64,000 nt of DNA from Chryseobacterium jejuense (GTDB taxonomy: Bacteria > Bacteroidota > Bacteroidia > Flavobacteriales > Weeksellaceae), in the NCBI RefSeq assembly GCF_900100075.1, contig NZ_FNEG01000004.1, positions 62,001 through 126,000 of the forward strand, written 5' to 3'. Shown piece after piece: positions 28,197 through 36,938 of the stretch (position 1 is the stretch's first letter; every line of letters starts with the position of its first letter). The notes below the pieces were generated by a model, which was not told the DNA's origin, did not search any database, and saw nothing but the letters and a program-made list of their open reading frames with translations. A program made the translations under genes and the position numbers.

Positions 28197-28430
28197 ATGA
28201 CAGATATAAACGAAAAAATTTGTTCATACATTACAAAAAAATGGTTGATACCTTGGCTTCAAGAAGGCAAGTCACAAAATTCTTTTGCCAAAAATCATGG
28301 CGTGGAAGAAAGTACCATCAGAAAAATTAAAAGTGAAGAAACTTACAGAATACCAGTTGAAACACTTTTCAAAATATGCGAAGCAAGAAAAATTAGTTTA
28401 TCTGATTTCTTTAAACTTATAAATGAATAA
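28197..28430 (+). CDS. Xre-family (HTH_3-like) regulator
   Basis: 77 residues, essentially one Xre DNA-binding domain (GKSQNSFAKNHGVEESTIRK; IPVETLFKICEARKISLSDF). It likely binds the palindrome upstream and controls the divergent gene, itself or the island. Terminator follows at 28428. It sits at the left edge of the AT-rich defence region. Confidence 0.8.
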   Translation: MTDINEKICSYITKKWLIPWLQEGKSQNSFAKNHGVEESTIRKIKSEETYRIPVETLFKICEARKISLSDFFKLINE

Positions 28431-28458
28431 ATCCTGACGAAAGTTGGGATTTATTTTT
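28428..28458 (+). terminator. Intrinsic terminator after Xre gene
   Basis: TAAATCC ... GGATTTA stem with a GAAA tetraloop and a following T-run; it overlaps the stop codon of the regulator. Confidence 0.7.
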
Positions 28459-28585
28459 GACAAAATTTTCGAAATCATTTAGAAATTCCGTGAAAATACT
28501 GATTGAAAATTTCACGAGCCTTTTTATTTTTGCTGTTCAGGCAATCTGTTAAAAAGCCTTATAAAATCCTATTAACTTAAAGTTT

Positions 28586-29308
28586 ATGAAATTGGAAAAG
28601 AAAGTTTTATTTATAAAAGGTTATAGTAAAACACCTACAGAATTAATTAATGATAGAAAAATAATCCAACTTTATATTGATTTTTTTACTAGTAATGCAG
28701 GTGGAGCATTTGACTTTGACTCAGAAATAATTATACTAGAAGAACCTGATATAGAAACTCTTAATAACCTAACAATGTTAAATAATCAAGATTATTTAAT
28801 TGTAGTACTAATTGGCCATGGAGCAAACAAAGGTGGAATTCAAATTTTTCAATTGCAAGAACATACGATAATTAATCCTGGTCAAATTCAATATTCCTGC
28901 CCAAAACAACTACATATCATTGAATCTTGTAGAGATATCATCGATTTTGAATTAGATATTAAGAGGATTAATAGATTAGTACCCAAATATGCATACGGGG
29001 GAACCGTGAAAGCTCCTCTCACTCGTGAAGAGTCTGCTCAATTATTTAATTCAGCTATAGAGAATGCTGATGAAGGGACACTATATTTATTTGCTTGTGA
29101 TATTGACGAAAGCGCCCACAATTTTTTCTTTTTACAAGTAATGATTGATATAGCAATTTATGCGCACGAATATTTTAGAAATTCAATATATTTCGCAGGA
29201 AATATATTTGAGCAGGCAAAATCTCAAGTAAATATCTTGACTAAAGGAGCTCAAACACCTACTAGAATTGGAATTAACGACTTCCCATTTGTAATTACAA
29301 TCATATAA
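28586..29308 (+). CDS. Caspase-like (peptidase clan CD) protein
   Basis: 240 residues, cytoplasmic. The catalytic dyad of caspase-like peptidases can be read: His78 in LIVVLIGHGANKGG after a buried strand, and Cys115 in LHIIESCRDIID after the next strand. The N-terminus (VLFIKGYSKTP, then DRKIIQLYIDFFTSNAGGAF) fits the first strand and helix of the fold. Only the protease domain is present, without a sensor or effector domain. It lies 155 bp after an Xre gene and beside a Gabija-like pair, which suggests an anti-phage or cell-death role. It could also be a CHAT-like or inactive member. Confidence 0.65.
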   Translation: MKLEKKVLFIKGYSKTPTELINDRKIIQLYIDFFTSNAGGAFDFDSEIIILEEPDIETLNNLTMLNNQDYLIVVLIGHGANKGGIQIFQLQEHTIINPGQIQYSCPKQLHIIESCRDIIDFELDIKRINRLVPKYAYGGTVKAPLTREESAQLFNSAIENADEGTLYLFACDIDESAHNFFFLQVMIDIAIYAHEYFRNSIYFAGNIFEQAKSQVNILTKGAQTPTRIGINDFPFVITII

Positions 29309-29345
29309 AATTGCTTTCCTTCTTTACGTAGAAACCTCAGCTACA

Positions 29346-29603
29346 TTGCAAAAAGAATTAAAAACTGTTATTCTGTTTCAGCTTGGAAATGAGCTGAATA
29401 TCTCAAGCAACCATGTTGGTAGAATTGAAAAAGCTGAAACAATTCCAACCATTGAAAGTCTTGTTACATTCTGTAATTTCCTTGAGATTGATCTATTACA
29501 TTTATTTACAAAACTCAATGAAAAAGAATTAAAGAAGATTGAAAGTGAAATCAATCAACTACAAAAAGAATTTAAAAATCAAAATAAGAGAAAATCCCAA
29601 TAA
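29346..29603 (+). pseudogene. Truncated Xre-type regulator
   Basis: An HTH-like core (LGNELNISSNHVGRIEKAET, IPTIESLVTFCNFLEIDLLH) followed by a charged tail. The first helix of the domain is missing or altered, and the only start is a TTG, so it looks like the 3' part of an Xre gene. A strong terminator follows. Confidence 0.5.
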
Positions 29604-29616
29604 TTATTGGGATTTT
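29591..29616. terminator. Strong hairpin terminator
   Basis: AAAATCCCAAT / ATTGGGATTTT with an AATT loop, between the Xre remnant and the convergent gene ending at 29657. Confidence 0.8.
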
Positions 29617-29656
29617 ATTTGTTTACAGTTTTTATATCGATTTGAAATTTATATTT

Positions 29657-30043
29657 TCAATCATTATCCATTGTTTTCAAAACAATTAATTCCAGTCCAA
29701 AATTTTCTCTTCGAGGACTATTTATTAGTGTATACTTTTTATCTGATTTAGAAATTAAACCAGAGTGAAACCTCTGTAAATATTCAAAAAATAAAATAAG
29801 CTGATCGGGATTAGTAACTATTTTGTAAACTTCATAATGTTCAACCCACTCATCAATAGTAAATGTATTTTTTTTAGATGCACTAGTCCCATTATGAGCA
29901 TTTATAAGTAAATCAAAGAAAAGAGATGAACCTAACCCTTCATAACTTAATTTTTTGATTTCGTCTATTTGTTCAAACAAATCATTTTCACTCATACAAT
30001 TTGTTTTAATTGTAATAGGATATTGATTAAAGATATTTTTCAT
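29657..30043 (-). CDS. Hypothetical third gene downstream of the Gabija-like pair
   Basis: 128 residues, soluble and mainly helical (SENDLFEQIDEIKKLSYEGL; DEWVEHYEVYKIVTNPDQLI). No recognised family. It follows the helicase gene by 66 bp on the same strand, so it is probably cotranscribed. Classical Gabija has two genes; this one may be an accessory of the local variant or a passenger. Confidence 0.55.
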   Translation of the reverse strand: MKNIFNQYPITIKTNCMSENDLFEQIDEIKKLSYEGLGSSLFFDLLINAHNGTSASKKNTFTIDEWVEHYEVYKIVTNPDQLILFFEYLQRFHSGLISKSDKKYTLINSPRRENFGLELIVLKTMDND

Positions 30044-30109
30044 TTTCTATATTAATAATTTGTTTTTGAGTTATTTTAATTTTTCATAAGTAAGTTATTT
30101 GCAAACAAT

Positions 30110-32002
30110 TTAAAAATCATCTAGCTTAATAACATTATTCTTACCAAACCATTTTTCAATATTATTTAATGCTAATTCTCCCATGGGAGAAAGTGCTAAA
30201 ACAATTAAGTTTTCTTTTGCTCTAGAACATTCAACATAAAAAAGATTTCTAGTTCTTAGCTTTCTTTCTTCATTAACATCAGTATTATCAAAAAAACCTT
30301 CAAAATTATATCCTTCGGCTTCATTTACCCATTCTTTATCATCAATAACTGTCAATACATTTCTATACTCTTCCCCTTTTGTTCCATGTTTTGTAGAAAA
30401 AACAGTATGATTTTGTGTAAATTCAAAAAAGTTGATTATTTCCTTATAAGATAGGTCTAACAATGAATCATATAAAATTTTATTATTCACAAATCTATTC
30501 TTCTCGGGTCCATCTTCTAATTTATCAAAATCAAACCCGGCTTGTTCGATAAACTTTTTAACAGCGTCAGATCTTCTTATCAATTTTCTACTTTCAACAA
30601 ATTCCATAACATCTTTTACAGATTTAGTTTCTCTAATTATTATTAACTCATCTAAAATATCAGTTATGATTTTTTTATGCTTATGCTCTAAATATCCATC
30701 AACAAATAAAGAGCTATATCTTTTAAGAAAGCGCAACACTTCATTATAATTATATTCCTCCCAAAACTTCACCAAATGCTCAACTCCCGTTTCTCTTTCC
30801 TGAGATATTTTTTTATCAGTATAGCCTACAAAATATTGAATTAAGGCATTTTTCCTTTTATTTAATTCATCCCCAACACTTCTATTATATCTTCTACTAT
30901 AAATTCTGTATAAATTAGAGAAACCATTTCGTTTAGCAACAGCACTATTGACTAATACTAATATTTTGTCATTTTTTTTATTATCTTGTTTATCAAAAAT
31001 CCAATTTTCTCTAGTTAATAATAAATTCACAACTTTATCAAAATTTTCTTTTTTTTGTAAATCAATCTCTTTGTTATAAGCAGATCGGCTTTCATCATCT
31101 ACTTCCCTATTATTTCTATTAATTCTCGTTCTAATTGGCCTATATTCACAATAAATAAATTTTGCACTTCCTTGAACATCAGTTTGAGCCTTTTGTTCTA
31201 TATTAGTTCTGAATTTATTTAATAGATTTATCACTGCTATAGAGGAACGATAATTCTCTTCCTTTTTTACCAAATATAGCTTCTGAGAATCAGTATGAAT
31301 ATAATTAGTTAAATCACCAACACCATTATTGTAAATCTTTTGATGAGAATCCCCATAGAAGCCTAAAGTAATTTTATTTTTATTATTTTCGAGCAATGAG
31401 TCTACTAATGCGTTAATCGTTTCTTTTGCGGTATCCTGATATTCATCAATTAGTAAATAAGGAAATTTTTGTGATAAAATATTAGTGAGTAGTGGATAAG
31501 CACAAAACATCATTTTTGATAAAACAATAACGTCATCATGATGAAGTTGACCGTTTTCAAAGTCTCTAAATGCTGTATCATTATAAAAAACTGAATCAAT
31601 TTTATTTAGTCTATCTATTAAATTTGGGATATACCGTGACTCATCTATATCTGAATCTATATCTATTTGATATCTAATTTCATTTAACTTACATAATTCA
31701 ATTTTCAGCTGCTTTTCATATGACTTTATACAATCCCATAAAAATTCATGAATAGTTGAAACTATTACTAATGGATGATTCTCTAAACGTTCAATAATCT
31801 CATTCTTGGCAACATTAGTGTAGGTTATACAAACTATTTTTTGATGATTATATTTTAAATCTTCACCTTTATTTTCAAGCAAATAATTCAGTGTTTGAAT
31901 TAGAGTATAAGTTTTTCCTGAACCTGCACCAGCTTCTAGTACAAAACTTTTTTTATTATCAATATTCTCTATAATTTGTTCTATTGCTGTCATTTCATTC
32001 AT
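30110..32002 (-). CDS. GajB-like UvrD/REP-type helicase
   Basis: 630 residues with SF1 helicase motifs in order: Walker A EAGAGSGKTYT (23-33), Ia ITYTNVAKNEI (59-69), Walker B LLIDEYQDT (183-191), III GFYGDSHQKIYN (214-225), IV ENYRSS (249-254), V FSTKHGTKGEEYRNV, and VI NLFYVECSRAKENL near the C-terminus. It overlaps the upstream OLD-type nuclease gene by 8 bp, the gene order of Gabija, where GajB works with GajA. It is longer than the roughly 490-residue type protein. Very AT-rich. Confidence 0.88.
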   Translation of the reverse strand: MNEMTAIEQIIENIDNKKSFVLEAGAGSGKTYTLIQTLNYLLENKGEDLKYNHQKIVCITYTNVAKNEIIERLENHPLVIVSTIHEFLWDCIKSYEKQLKIELCKLNEIRYQIDIDSDIDESRYIPNLIDRLNKIDSVFYNDTAFRDFENGQLHHDDVIVLSKMMFCAYPLLTNILSQKFPYLLIDEYQDTAKETINALVDSLLENNKNKITLGFYGDSHQKIYNNGVGDLTNYIHTDSQKLYLVKKEENYRSSIAVINLLNKFRTNIEQKAQTDVQGSAKFIYCEYRPIRTRINRNNREVDDESRSAYNKEIDLQKKENFDKVVNLLLTRENWIFDKQDNKKNDKILVLVNSAVAKRNGFSNLYRIYSRRYNRSVGDELNKRKNALIQYFVGYTDKKISQERETGVEHLVKFWEEYNYNEVLRFLKRYSSLFVDGYLEHKHKKIITDILDELIIIRETKSVKDVMEFVESRKLIRRSDAVKKFIEQAGFDFDKLEDGPEKNRFVNNKILYDSLLDLSYKEIINFFEFTQNHTVFSTKHGTKGEEYRNVLTVIDDKEWVNEAEGYNFEGFFDNTDVNEERKLRTRNLFYVECSRAKENLIVLALSPMGELALNNIEKWFGKNNVIKLDDF

Positions 32003-34049
32003 CTTTTTCTAACCATTCTAAACCTTCCCCTATATATTTAGGAACATTCCAACTTATGTCTTCAATTCCAGCTTTAAAAGTCATCAGATCAAATGCAAAT
32101 TGTGATTTCTCCCCTTTTTGAGGAGATAAATTATATAAATCTGATGTTTCTTCAAAGTTTATATTTTTTAACAACTCAAATTTCGATTTCACTTGAATCT
32201 CAATTAATGTATTTTCTTCATTAAGATCATTATATTTACTTTTAAAAAAAATTAAATTTCGATTGATTATAGCTTCTTCTAAACTTCTAGCTGTATATTG
32301 ATTTTCAGCATTTTCAGCAATTTGATAACAGACCCGAATAAATTCCCCATCAAATTTCTCTTCTACTCTTGTTGAAATTAAATCTACAATTGAATCTTTT
32401 TTAGGTATCCAATTTTTTAAAGTACTATTTGATGTAACGGAATTTGGTGTATTTACTCTACAAGCTTTTCTATTATTATCCAATTGGACAGAGTCAATAT
32501 CTGTTATGACTAAGGTTTTAACTTTTATAAAATTTAGTAACTCTTTAAATTTATGAGTATATGCTCCACCTACTTCTAAAATTGATATGTACTTCTTATT
32601 TAGTTCAGGTGCTACTTTATTAATCATGATAGGTAAAAGCATTTTCTCAGTAATGCCTTCTACCATAATAACTTTATCAGCAAAAAAAATATCACATTTA
32701 TGAAGATTAAGATATTGTTTTAAAAAGCGAAATGTTTCAGTATCACTTTTTTTATGTTTGAAGTTATTAAAATCATTTACCTCAAGATTACCATTAATTT
32801 TATTAAAATATCTAATTCTATCAAAGCCTTTTTTTAGATCAATCCCGGCTTCCGCTATAATATGAGATGAATGTGTTGTAATTATAAGCTGAATATTGAT
32901 ACCATTCGACTTAGCGTTATTAATTTTATTTGTAATCTGTTTAATAAAGACCTGTTGCATTTGAGGATGCATATGTGCTTCAGGTTCCTCAATCAAAATA
33001 GTCAAAAACTCAGATTTTTTTTCTTCACTTGCATTTTTAAATCTTTCAATAAAACTCGTCAACTCTAATACCATGAAAATAAGATTGCTATAACCTAATC
33101 CATTATAACTCTCAGGCAGGTTAATATCATCATGTTTATAATAATATTTAATATTATTTTTTATTACAGCCTCTGAATTAAACTCTGAATCGATTTCTAT
33201 TTTAGGAATCGATATTGGTGTTGAAGCTCCAAAATGATTCAAATCACTTATTACATCTTTAAGTACTTTTTCATATTCATTTTTTAAGTCAACAGATACT
33301 TTTGTTAAAGTATCTTCGAGCCTTTTAACATCTTCTTTAGTTTTATCTCTTTCTCGATAGTAATGAGAAAACCCAGTAGCTAATGTTTTATTTTTATCCG
33401 ATTTTGTATCATCTAAAGTTCTGGAGGCTTTGATATCTTCAAATGAAACAACTTTTTCAATTTTAGATTTAAAATTTAAACCAATGTCTTTTTTAAAATT
33501 TGAATTTTTATCAATGGCATAACATGTAAGTTGATAATATTTTTTCAGATTCTCTTTTAACCAAGAAATTAATTCTATTTCTTTTCTTTCTCTATTTAAA
33601 AAAGAAGAGAATAAACCTAATGAATTAATAGATTCAAAACTTATTAAAACAGTTGCATCATTTCTTTCTTCATTCAAATCTGTTATAAATTCACTTAAAT
33701 TAATAAGGCAATCTGTTTCTATATCATATTCAAATTCAATAAATAATTGAACCTTGGGAGTCTGATTTTGAATTATTTTTTGAAAAAATTCCTTTCTCCT
33801 CTCTGAAATTTCGTTAAAGTCAACTCTATTAATAAAATTAACTATCTTTTTAAATTTCAAATAGCTACTTAAAGAAAAATCCTCAAAGGAAATTTCCTGA
33901 GAAGCTTTTGTAAAAATATTAATCGCTTCAAATAGTGAAGTTTTACCAGTATTGTTTTTACCAACTATAAGGGTAATATCATCTTCAATATTGACAGAAA
34001 AATTATCGAGAAGCCTAAAGTTTCTCACTTGTATTTGTTTAATTCTCAT
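31995..34049 (-). CDS. GajA-like OLD-family ATPase with TOPRIM nuclease domain
   Basis: 684 residues. The ABC-type ATPase part has Walker A GKNNTGKTS (30-38), a signature-like NGLGYSN (316-322), Walker B TILIEEPEAHMHP (350-362) and H-loop TTHSSH (391-396). The TOPRIM part follows, with VIMVEGITEKMLLP (Glu464) and LVITDIDS (Asp517, Asp519), then a VTSNSTLKNW stretch typical of class 2 OLD nucleases. Class 2 OLD proteins beside a UvrD helicase form Gabija, which senses nucleotide depletion and nicks DNA. It is the first gene of the unit, longer than the roughly 580-residue type protein. Confidence 0.88.
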   Translation of the reverse strand: MRIKQIQVRNFRLLDNFSVNIEDDITLIVGKNNTGKTSLFEAINIFTKASQEISFEDFSLSSYLKFKKIVNFINRVDFNEISERRKEFFQKIIQNQTPKVQLFIEFEYDIETDCLINLSEFITDLNEERNDATVLISFESINSLGLFSSFLNRERKEIELISWLKENLKKYYQLTCYAIDKNSNFKKDIGLNFKSKIEKVVSFEDIKASRTLDDTKSDKNKTLATGFSHYYRERDKTKEDVKRLEDTLTKVSVDLKNEYEKVLKDVISDLNHFGASTPISIPKIEIDSEFNSEAVIKNNIKYYYKHDDINLPESYNGLGYSNLIFMVLELTSFIERFKNASEEKKSEFLTILIEEPEAHMHPQMQQVFIKQITNKINNAKSNGINIQLIITTHSSHIIAEAGIDLKKGFDRIRYFNKINGNLEVNDFNNFKHKKSDTETFRFLKQYLNLHKCDIFFADKVIMVEGITEKMLLPIMINKVAPELNKKYISILEVGGAYTHKFKELLNFIKVKTLVITDIDSVQLDNNRKACRVNTPNSVTSNSTLKNWIPKKDSIVDLISTRVEEKFDGEFIRVCYQIAENAENQYTARSLEEAIINRNLIFFKSKYNDLNEENTLIEIQVKSKFELLKNINFEETSDLYNLSPQKGEKSQFAFDLMTFKAGIEDISWNVPKYIGEGLEWLEKDE

Positions 34050-34164
34050 CTCTTCATCAGTTAATTAGTTTAGAAGCTAATATATTAGATTCTTAAGCAA
34101 TAATAAATATATTTTTTATATTCTTTTTATGGTTTTCCGTAAGCTTATTACACAACAAAAAATC

Positions 34165-34355
34165 AAAACAAAAAAATCCCAGCTTCCGTTGGGATTTTTA
34201 AGTAAAACAACCTACAACCCTCTATTATTGGAGGATTTACCTTATTTCTCACAAGCCCCACTCTACGGTTTTGCGCCTTCCCTTCTTCAGAACTATTATC
34301 TGCAATCGGTTTTTTGCTGCCGAAGCCCTATGCTGAAAACCTTGATTTATCTATA
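34165..34355 (-). pseudogene. Duplicated 3' end of the OmpA-like lipoprotein gene with its terminator
   Basis: About 190 bp closely match 38333-38524: the terminator (AAAATCCCA / TGGGATTTT here), the spacer GGATTTACCTTAT and the last coding part (CTACGGTTTTGCGCCTTCCC, then TTCTTCAGAACTATTATCTG). No start codon and no upstream gene body, so a fragment. It lies next to the start of the Gabija-like operon. Confidence 0.85.
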
Positions 34356-34360
34356 CTCAC

Positions 34361-34450
34361 CTTCTCTAAACCTCTGACTTTGAAGCAAGTTTAAAGGAAA
34401 TAATCTTATTTACCAGCTCAAAGTCGGGAGATTTTGCGCAGCAGAAGGTA
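34361..34450. repeat. Dispersed double-hairpin repeat, copy c
   Basis: Weak left hairpin (CCTCTGACTTTGAAGCAAGT) and clear right hairpin (GCTCAAAGTCGGGAGATTTT, then GCGCAGCAGAA). Confidence 0.8.
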
Positions 34451-34540
34451 ATAGATCTAATTTATTTTTGACTGCTGACACACTGCTGTCACGTTGCTGC
34501 TGTAAGTTTGCATCATTAATTAATCTTTAAAAGAATAAAA

Positions 34541-35503
34541 ATGACAAACGAAATTAGCTCAGTATTTAACTCAACCCATTTTCCCAATCCCACTCTTATT
34601 TCAGTCAATGGTGTAGAACTGGAAGTCTTTGAAGCAGGTAAAGAGAATGCTGGAAAACCTATTGTACTCTGCCACGGCTTTCCGGAACATGCTTTTTCCT
34701 GGCGTCATCAGGTGTCAGCATTGGTTGCAGCTGGGTATCATGTCATCATTCCAAATCAGAGAGGTTATGGGAACTCATCCAGCCCGACCGAAGTTACGGA
34801 ATATGATATTGCACACCTGACAGGTGACCTGGTCGCACTACTCGATTACTTTGGATATGAAGATGCCACTTTTGTTGGTCACGATTGGGGAGCCAATGTT
34901 GTTTGGAACCTGGCACTATTGCATCCTAAGAGGGTAAATAAAATAATAAATCTGGCTTTGCCTTATCAAGAGCGTGGAGAACAACCATGGATTGAGTTGA
35001 TGGAAGCCATATTTGGAGGAGACTTCTATTTTGTTCACTTCAATCGACAAGCAGGAGTAGCAGATGCTATAATGAATGAAAACACCGCTCAGTTCCTCCG
35101 CAATATATTCCGCAAAAATGTACCTCCAACACCGCCAGAGCCCGGAATGCTAATGATTAATCTTGCAAGAGCAGAAAATCCACCGGGGGAACCCTTAATG
35201 GAAGACAACGAACTATCCGTATTTGTTTCTGCTTTCGAATCATCAGGGTTTACAGGAAGTATAAATTGGTACAGAAACCTTGATAGAAACTGGCACTTAA
35301 TGGCGGATGTACCCCCAATCATTCATCAACCAACTCTTATGATATATGGTGAACAGGATACGATTCCCAAATCCGAAAACCTAAAAAACATTGTTCCTAA
35401 TCTGGATATTGTGAGTCTGGATTGTGGCCATTGGATTCAACAAGAAAAGCCAGAAGAAGCTACCCAATCAATTTTAAAATGGTTAGAACAACAGAATGCT
35501 TAA
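34541..35503 (+). CDS. Epoxide hydrolase-like alpha/beta hydrolase
   Basis: 320 residues, cytoplasmic. The oxyanion motif HGFPE is at 45-49, and the nucleophile Asp115 lies in FVGHDWGANVVW; the aspartate in place of serine, with that HGxP, points to an epoxide hydrolase rather than an esterase. A cap domain follows (GSINWYRNLDRNWHL supplies a Tyr), then the acid in YGEQDTIPKSE and the histidine in DCGHWIQQEKP about 24 residues from the end. Single gene between two dispersed repeats. Substrate unknown. Confidence 0.88.
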   Translation: MTNEISSVFNSTHFPNPTLISVNGVELEVFEAGKENAGKPIVLCHGFPEHAFSWRHQVSALVAAGYHVIIPNQRGYGNSSSPTEVTEYDIAHLTGDLVALLDYFGYEDATFVGHDWGANVVWNLALLHPKRVNKIINLALPYQERGEQPWIELMEAIFGGDFYFVHFNRQAGVADAIMNENTAQFLRNIFRKNVPPTPPEPGMLMINLARAENPPGEPLMEDNELSVFVSAFESSGFTGSINWYRNLDRNWHLMADVPPIIHQPTLMIYGEQDTIPKSENLKNIVPNLDIVSLDCGHWIQQEKPEEATQSILKWLEQQNA

Positions 35504-35569
35504 CAAGGAAGTAGAAACATATTGTCCTCAAAGCCAACAAGTCTAACCTTCCTTCAATAAGTTGGTACG

Positions 35570-35665
35570 AAGCTGCTCTCCGAAGTCTCCCGACTTCGGA
35601 GCAAGCTTAAAGGAAATCATCTTATGTACCAGCTCAAAGTCTGAAGACTTTGCGCAGCAGAAATG
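35570..35665. repeat. Dispersed double-hairpin repeat, copy d
   Basis: GCTCTCCGAAGTCTCCCGAC, TTCGGAGCAAGCTTAAAGG and GCTCAAAGTCTGAAGACTTT, then GCGCAGCAGAAATG. Between convergent genes. Confidence 0.85.
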
Positions 35666-35686
35666 TCCCTGTTTTTACCGGCAATA

Positions 35687-35720
35687 AAAAAACCTCTATC
35701 AATTTTGATAAAGGTTTTTT
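35687..35720. terminator. Bidirectional terminator
   Basis: AAAAAACCTCTATC / GATAAAGGTTTTTT (one mismatch) between convergent genes ending at 35503 and 35743. Confidence 0.8.
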
Positions 35721-35742
35721 TATTAGAATTTCAATACTCTTT

Positions 35743-36705
35743 TTAGTTGAGATGATTAAAATTTCTGTCCATATTTTTCACGTGGGTTATTTTTACTGAT
35801 GTTTTAAAAGGCTCATCATAATTCATCTTGATATAATCAATTATTTTATTGTCAACATTATCGTCGAACTTCCTGGCAAAAAGATGATTTCCTGTTTGGA
35901 GAAAGCTTATATCTGTTTTGGTGAATGTTTTAGGACGTAATTTGATGTCTCCGTCAGGAATCCAGATAATTGCTCTTTTGTCATCATTCACTAAAGTACC
36001 TGTAAATGAAGTATTCATTAAAACAGTTTGAAAGAAAGATTCATCAGCAATGAGTGTATTTAAATAATAGTCTTCAAATTTTTTAACCTCAGCATTGTTA
36101 TTGATAAATTCACAACAATCTCTCGTCAAAATCATCCATTGTCCTCCGATATAAGGTATGACACCTTTCATAAAACCTCTTTTATGGGTTTTGTCAGAAA
36201 TGCGATCTTCCAATTCTTCAAAATAATTCTCAATTCTGTTCATCGTTTCAGGCCTTATTTTTTCCTGATTATCAATTTTAATATAACTGTTCCCATTATT
36301 TTTCGATAAAAACTCTTTGATGATTTTTTGTGATTTTAACGGATAATCCTGCCCGCTTAGGTTGATAAAATAATCCCATTTTGCATCCATGCTCAACAGG
36401 TATTTTATACCATCCAACTCAGCCTGAACCATACTGTATCCTCCCCAAATAACATTTTCACTGTTTAAGATATGTACGTTCGGATATTGTTTTAAAAAAT
36501 CCTTTACATCTTTACCAATTTCCTGATTGGCTTTTTTGTCAATATGAATAAGGTAGAAATTAGTAGAATCGTAGATGGCTTTAAAAAGCTTCTTAAATTG
36601 ATTCGGTAAGCGATGTACTAAAATTAAGTATGCTATACTAATTGATTTCATTGGAGTTTCACCAATTCTATGTCCGTCGCTTTCGCTTACATAAACACTT
36701 TTCAT
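35743..36705 (-). CDS. GT14 (core-2/I-branching-type) glycosyltransferase
   Basis: 320 residues, no signal peptide. Family signature: YLILVHRLPNQFKKLFKAIY, FYLIHIDKKAN, VIWGGYSMVQAELDGIKYLL, WDYFINLSGQDYPLKSQ and the Branch motif MKGVIPYIGGQWMILTRDCC. These enzymes add a sugar in a beta-1,6 or related link to a glycan. A close paralog is at 58785. An alternative internal start is at 36651 (MKSISIAY). Single gene after a convergent terminator. Confidence 0.88.
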   Translation of the reverse strand: MKSVYVSESDGHRIGETPMKSISIAYLILVHRLPNQFKKLFKAIYDSTNFYLIHIDKKANQEIGKDVKDFLKQYPNVHILNSENVIWGGYSMVQAELDGIKYLLSMDAKWDYFINLSGQDYPLKSQKIIKEFLSKNNGNSYIKIDNQEKIRPETMNRIENYFEELEDRISDKTHKRGFMKGVIPYIGGQWMILTRDCCEFINNNAEVKKFEDYYLNTLIADESFFQTVLMNTSFTGTLVNDDKRAIIWIPDGDIKLRPKTFTKTDISFLQTGNHLFARKFDDNVDNKIIDYIKMNYDEPFKTSVKITHVKNMDRNFNHLN

Positions 36706-36938
36706 TTTATTTAATTTAAAAATTACTAATGTTTACAACTTATTTTATAAAGTATTAATAGACATTTTTATAAATATACGAAATTTAAACTGTTTTTATT
36801 ATAAATAATAAAATAAAAAAACTCAACCCACTGAAGCCTTGTATTGCGAATGAACGGATTAATAAAATTTGAAGGATTATTGATAAAATATGGCATCTTC
36901 GTAAATAAGGAACGCGATGCGACGGTTTACATTAGTTT

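Noticed and set aside
28586..29308. CHAT-domain protein
   Set aside because: The GHG and ESCR motifs also suit CHAT, but no TPR repeats or typical CHAT length are present; the broader caspase-like call is safer.
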